Source of the DNA: an uncultured Collinsella sp. | GTDB lineage: Bacteria; Actinomycetota; Coriobacteriia; Coriobacteriales; Coriobacteriaceae | Direction of reading: 5' to 3' | NCBI GenBank assembly: GCA_900548815.1 | Contig: URLR01000020.1 | Span: forward strand, 1-30,822 | Length of the DNA stretch: 30,822 nt | Shown: in pieces, positions 30,778 through 30,822 of the stretch | Layout: each line of letters begins with the position of its first letter | How positions within the stretch are numbered: the first letter of the stretch is position 1 | The notes under the pieces: generated by a model | Database searches by the model: none | Told to the model about the DNA's origin: nothing | Seen by the model: the letters and a program-made list of their open reading frames with translations, nothing else | Program-made: the position numbers and the translations under genes

Positions 30778-30822
30778 CTGTCTCTTATACACATCTGACG
30801 CTGCCGACGATAAGGCTCGTGT
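30778..30822. other. Illumina Nextera adapter (non-genomic)
   Basis: 30778-30796 is the 19-bp Tn5 mosaic end (CTGTCTCTTATACACATCT), 30797-30810 is GACGCTGCCGACGA of the Nextera read-1 adapter, 30811-30818 (TAAGGCTC) is an 8-nt index and 30819-30822 (GTGT) begins the P5 sequence. From memory the index complement GAGCCTTA is Nextera XT S521. Genomic sequence ends at 30777. Confidence 0.98.

Noticed and set aside
30778..30794. ATG at 30794 as start of the PASTA protein
   Set aside because: It lies in the Nextera adapter; the true start is off the contig.

Overview
The window looks like a contig end from a GC-rich, anaerobic gut actinobacterium of the Coriobacteriia, most likely Collinsella or a close relative. 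This is inferred from codon usage, the ClpB sequence, the man-type PTS followed by a DUF956 gene, and the flavoprotein/HypA pair; no marker gene such as 16S rRNA is present. The right end is not genomic: from 30778 the sequence is an Illumina Nextera transposase adapter plus index, so the last gene is cut by the contig edge.

Layout. 1-2590: AT-richer leader and an aconitase-family hydratase. 2590-4290: a membrane-anchored protein of unknown function between two 32-bp direct repeats, then a gene-poor stretch with three tandem 57-bp inverted repeats. 4288-7240: clpB with a strong terminator, then a 64-residue Pro/Lys/Asp-rich peptide gene. 7350-8804: a DUF4143-type AAA ATPase with repeated elements in its promoter. 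8878-12349 (minus strand): a membrane protein with a long acidic tail, a polytopic membrane protein (DUF5692-like) and a TetR regulator. The TetR gene diverges from a 925-residue multi-Fe-S flavoprotein oxidoreductase followed by hypA; two TTGAC-N5-GTCAA palindromes lie between the divergent units. 16118-19400: a mannose-family PTS (EIIAB, EIIC, EIID) and its DUF956 companion.

19693-23039: a tRNA-Arg(CCT) gene carrying a compact island. A 118-bp repeat that starts in the tRNA T-loop recurs 3176 bp downstream. Between the copies lie a C5 cytosine methyltransferase with an N-terminal HTH, an EcoRII-type restriction endonuclease (predicted CCWGG specificity) and a truncated DUF4143 ATPase with three 17-bp iterons at a 34-bp period. 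No integrase is present.

23414-29278: a sugar locus with a TIM-barrel isomerase/epimerase, a PTS EIIBC, a DeoR regulator, an AlsE/Rpe-type epimerase, an RpiB/AlsB-type isomerase and a divergent LacI regulator. It reads as uptake and phosphorylation of a (possibly rare) sugar followed by isomerisation and epimerisation into the fructose-6-P/pentose-P pool. LacI-like TTAA-N4-TTAA boxes lie upstream of both the epimerase gene and lacI.

29706-30777: the C-terminal part of a PASTA-domain Ser/Thr kinase (minus strand), truncated by the adapter. The most notable items are the integrase-less EcoRII-type island at tRNA-Arg, the shared triple-repeat promoter layout of the two DUF4143 ATPase genes, the tandem palindrome array before clpB, and the adapter contamination.
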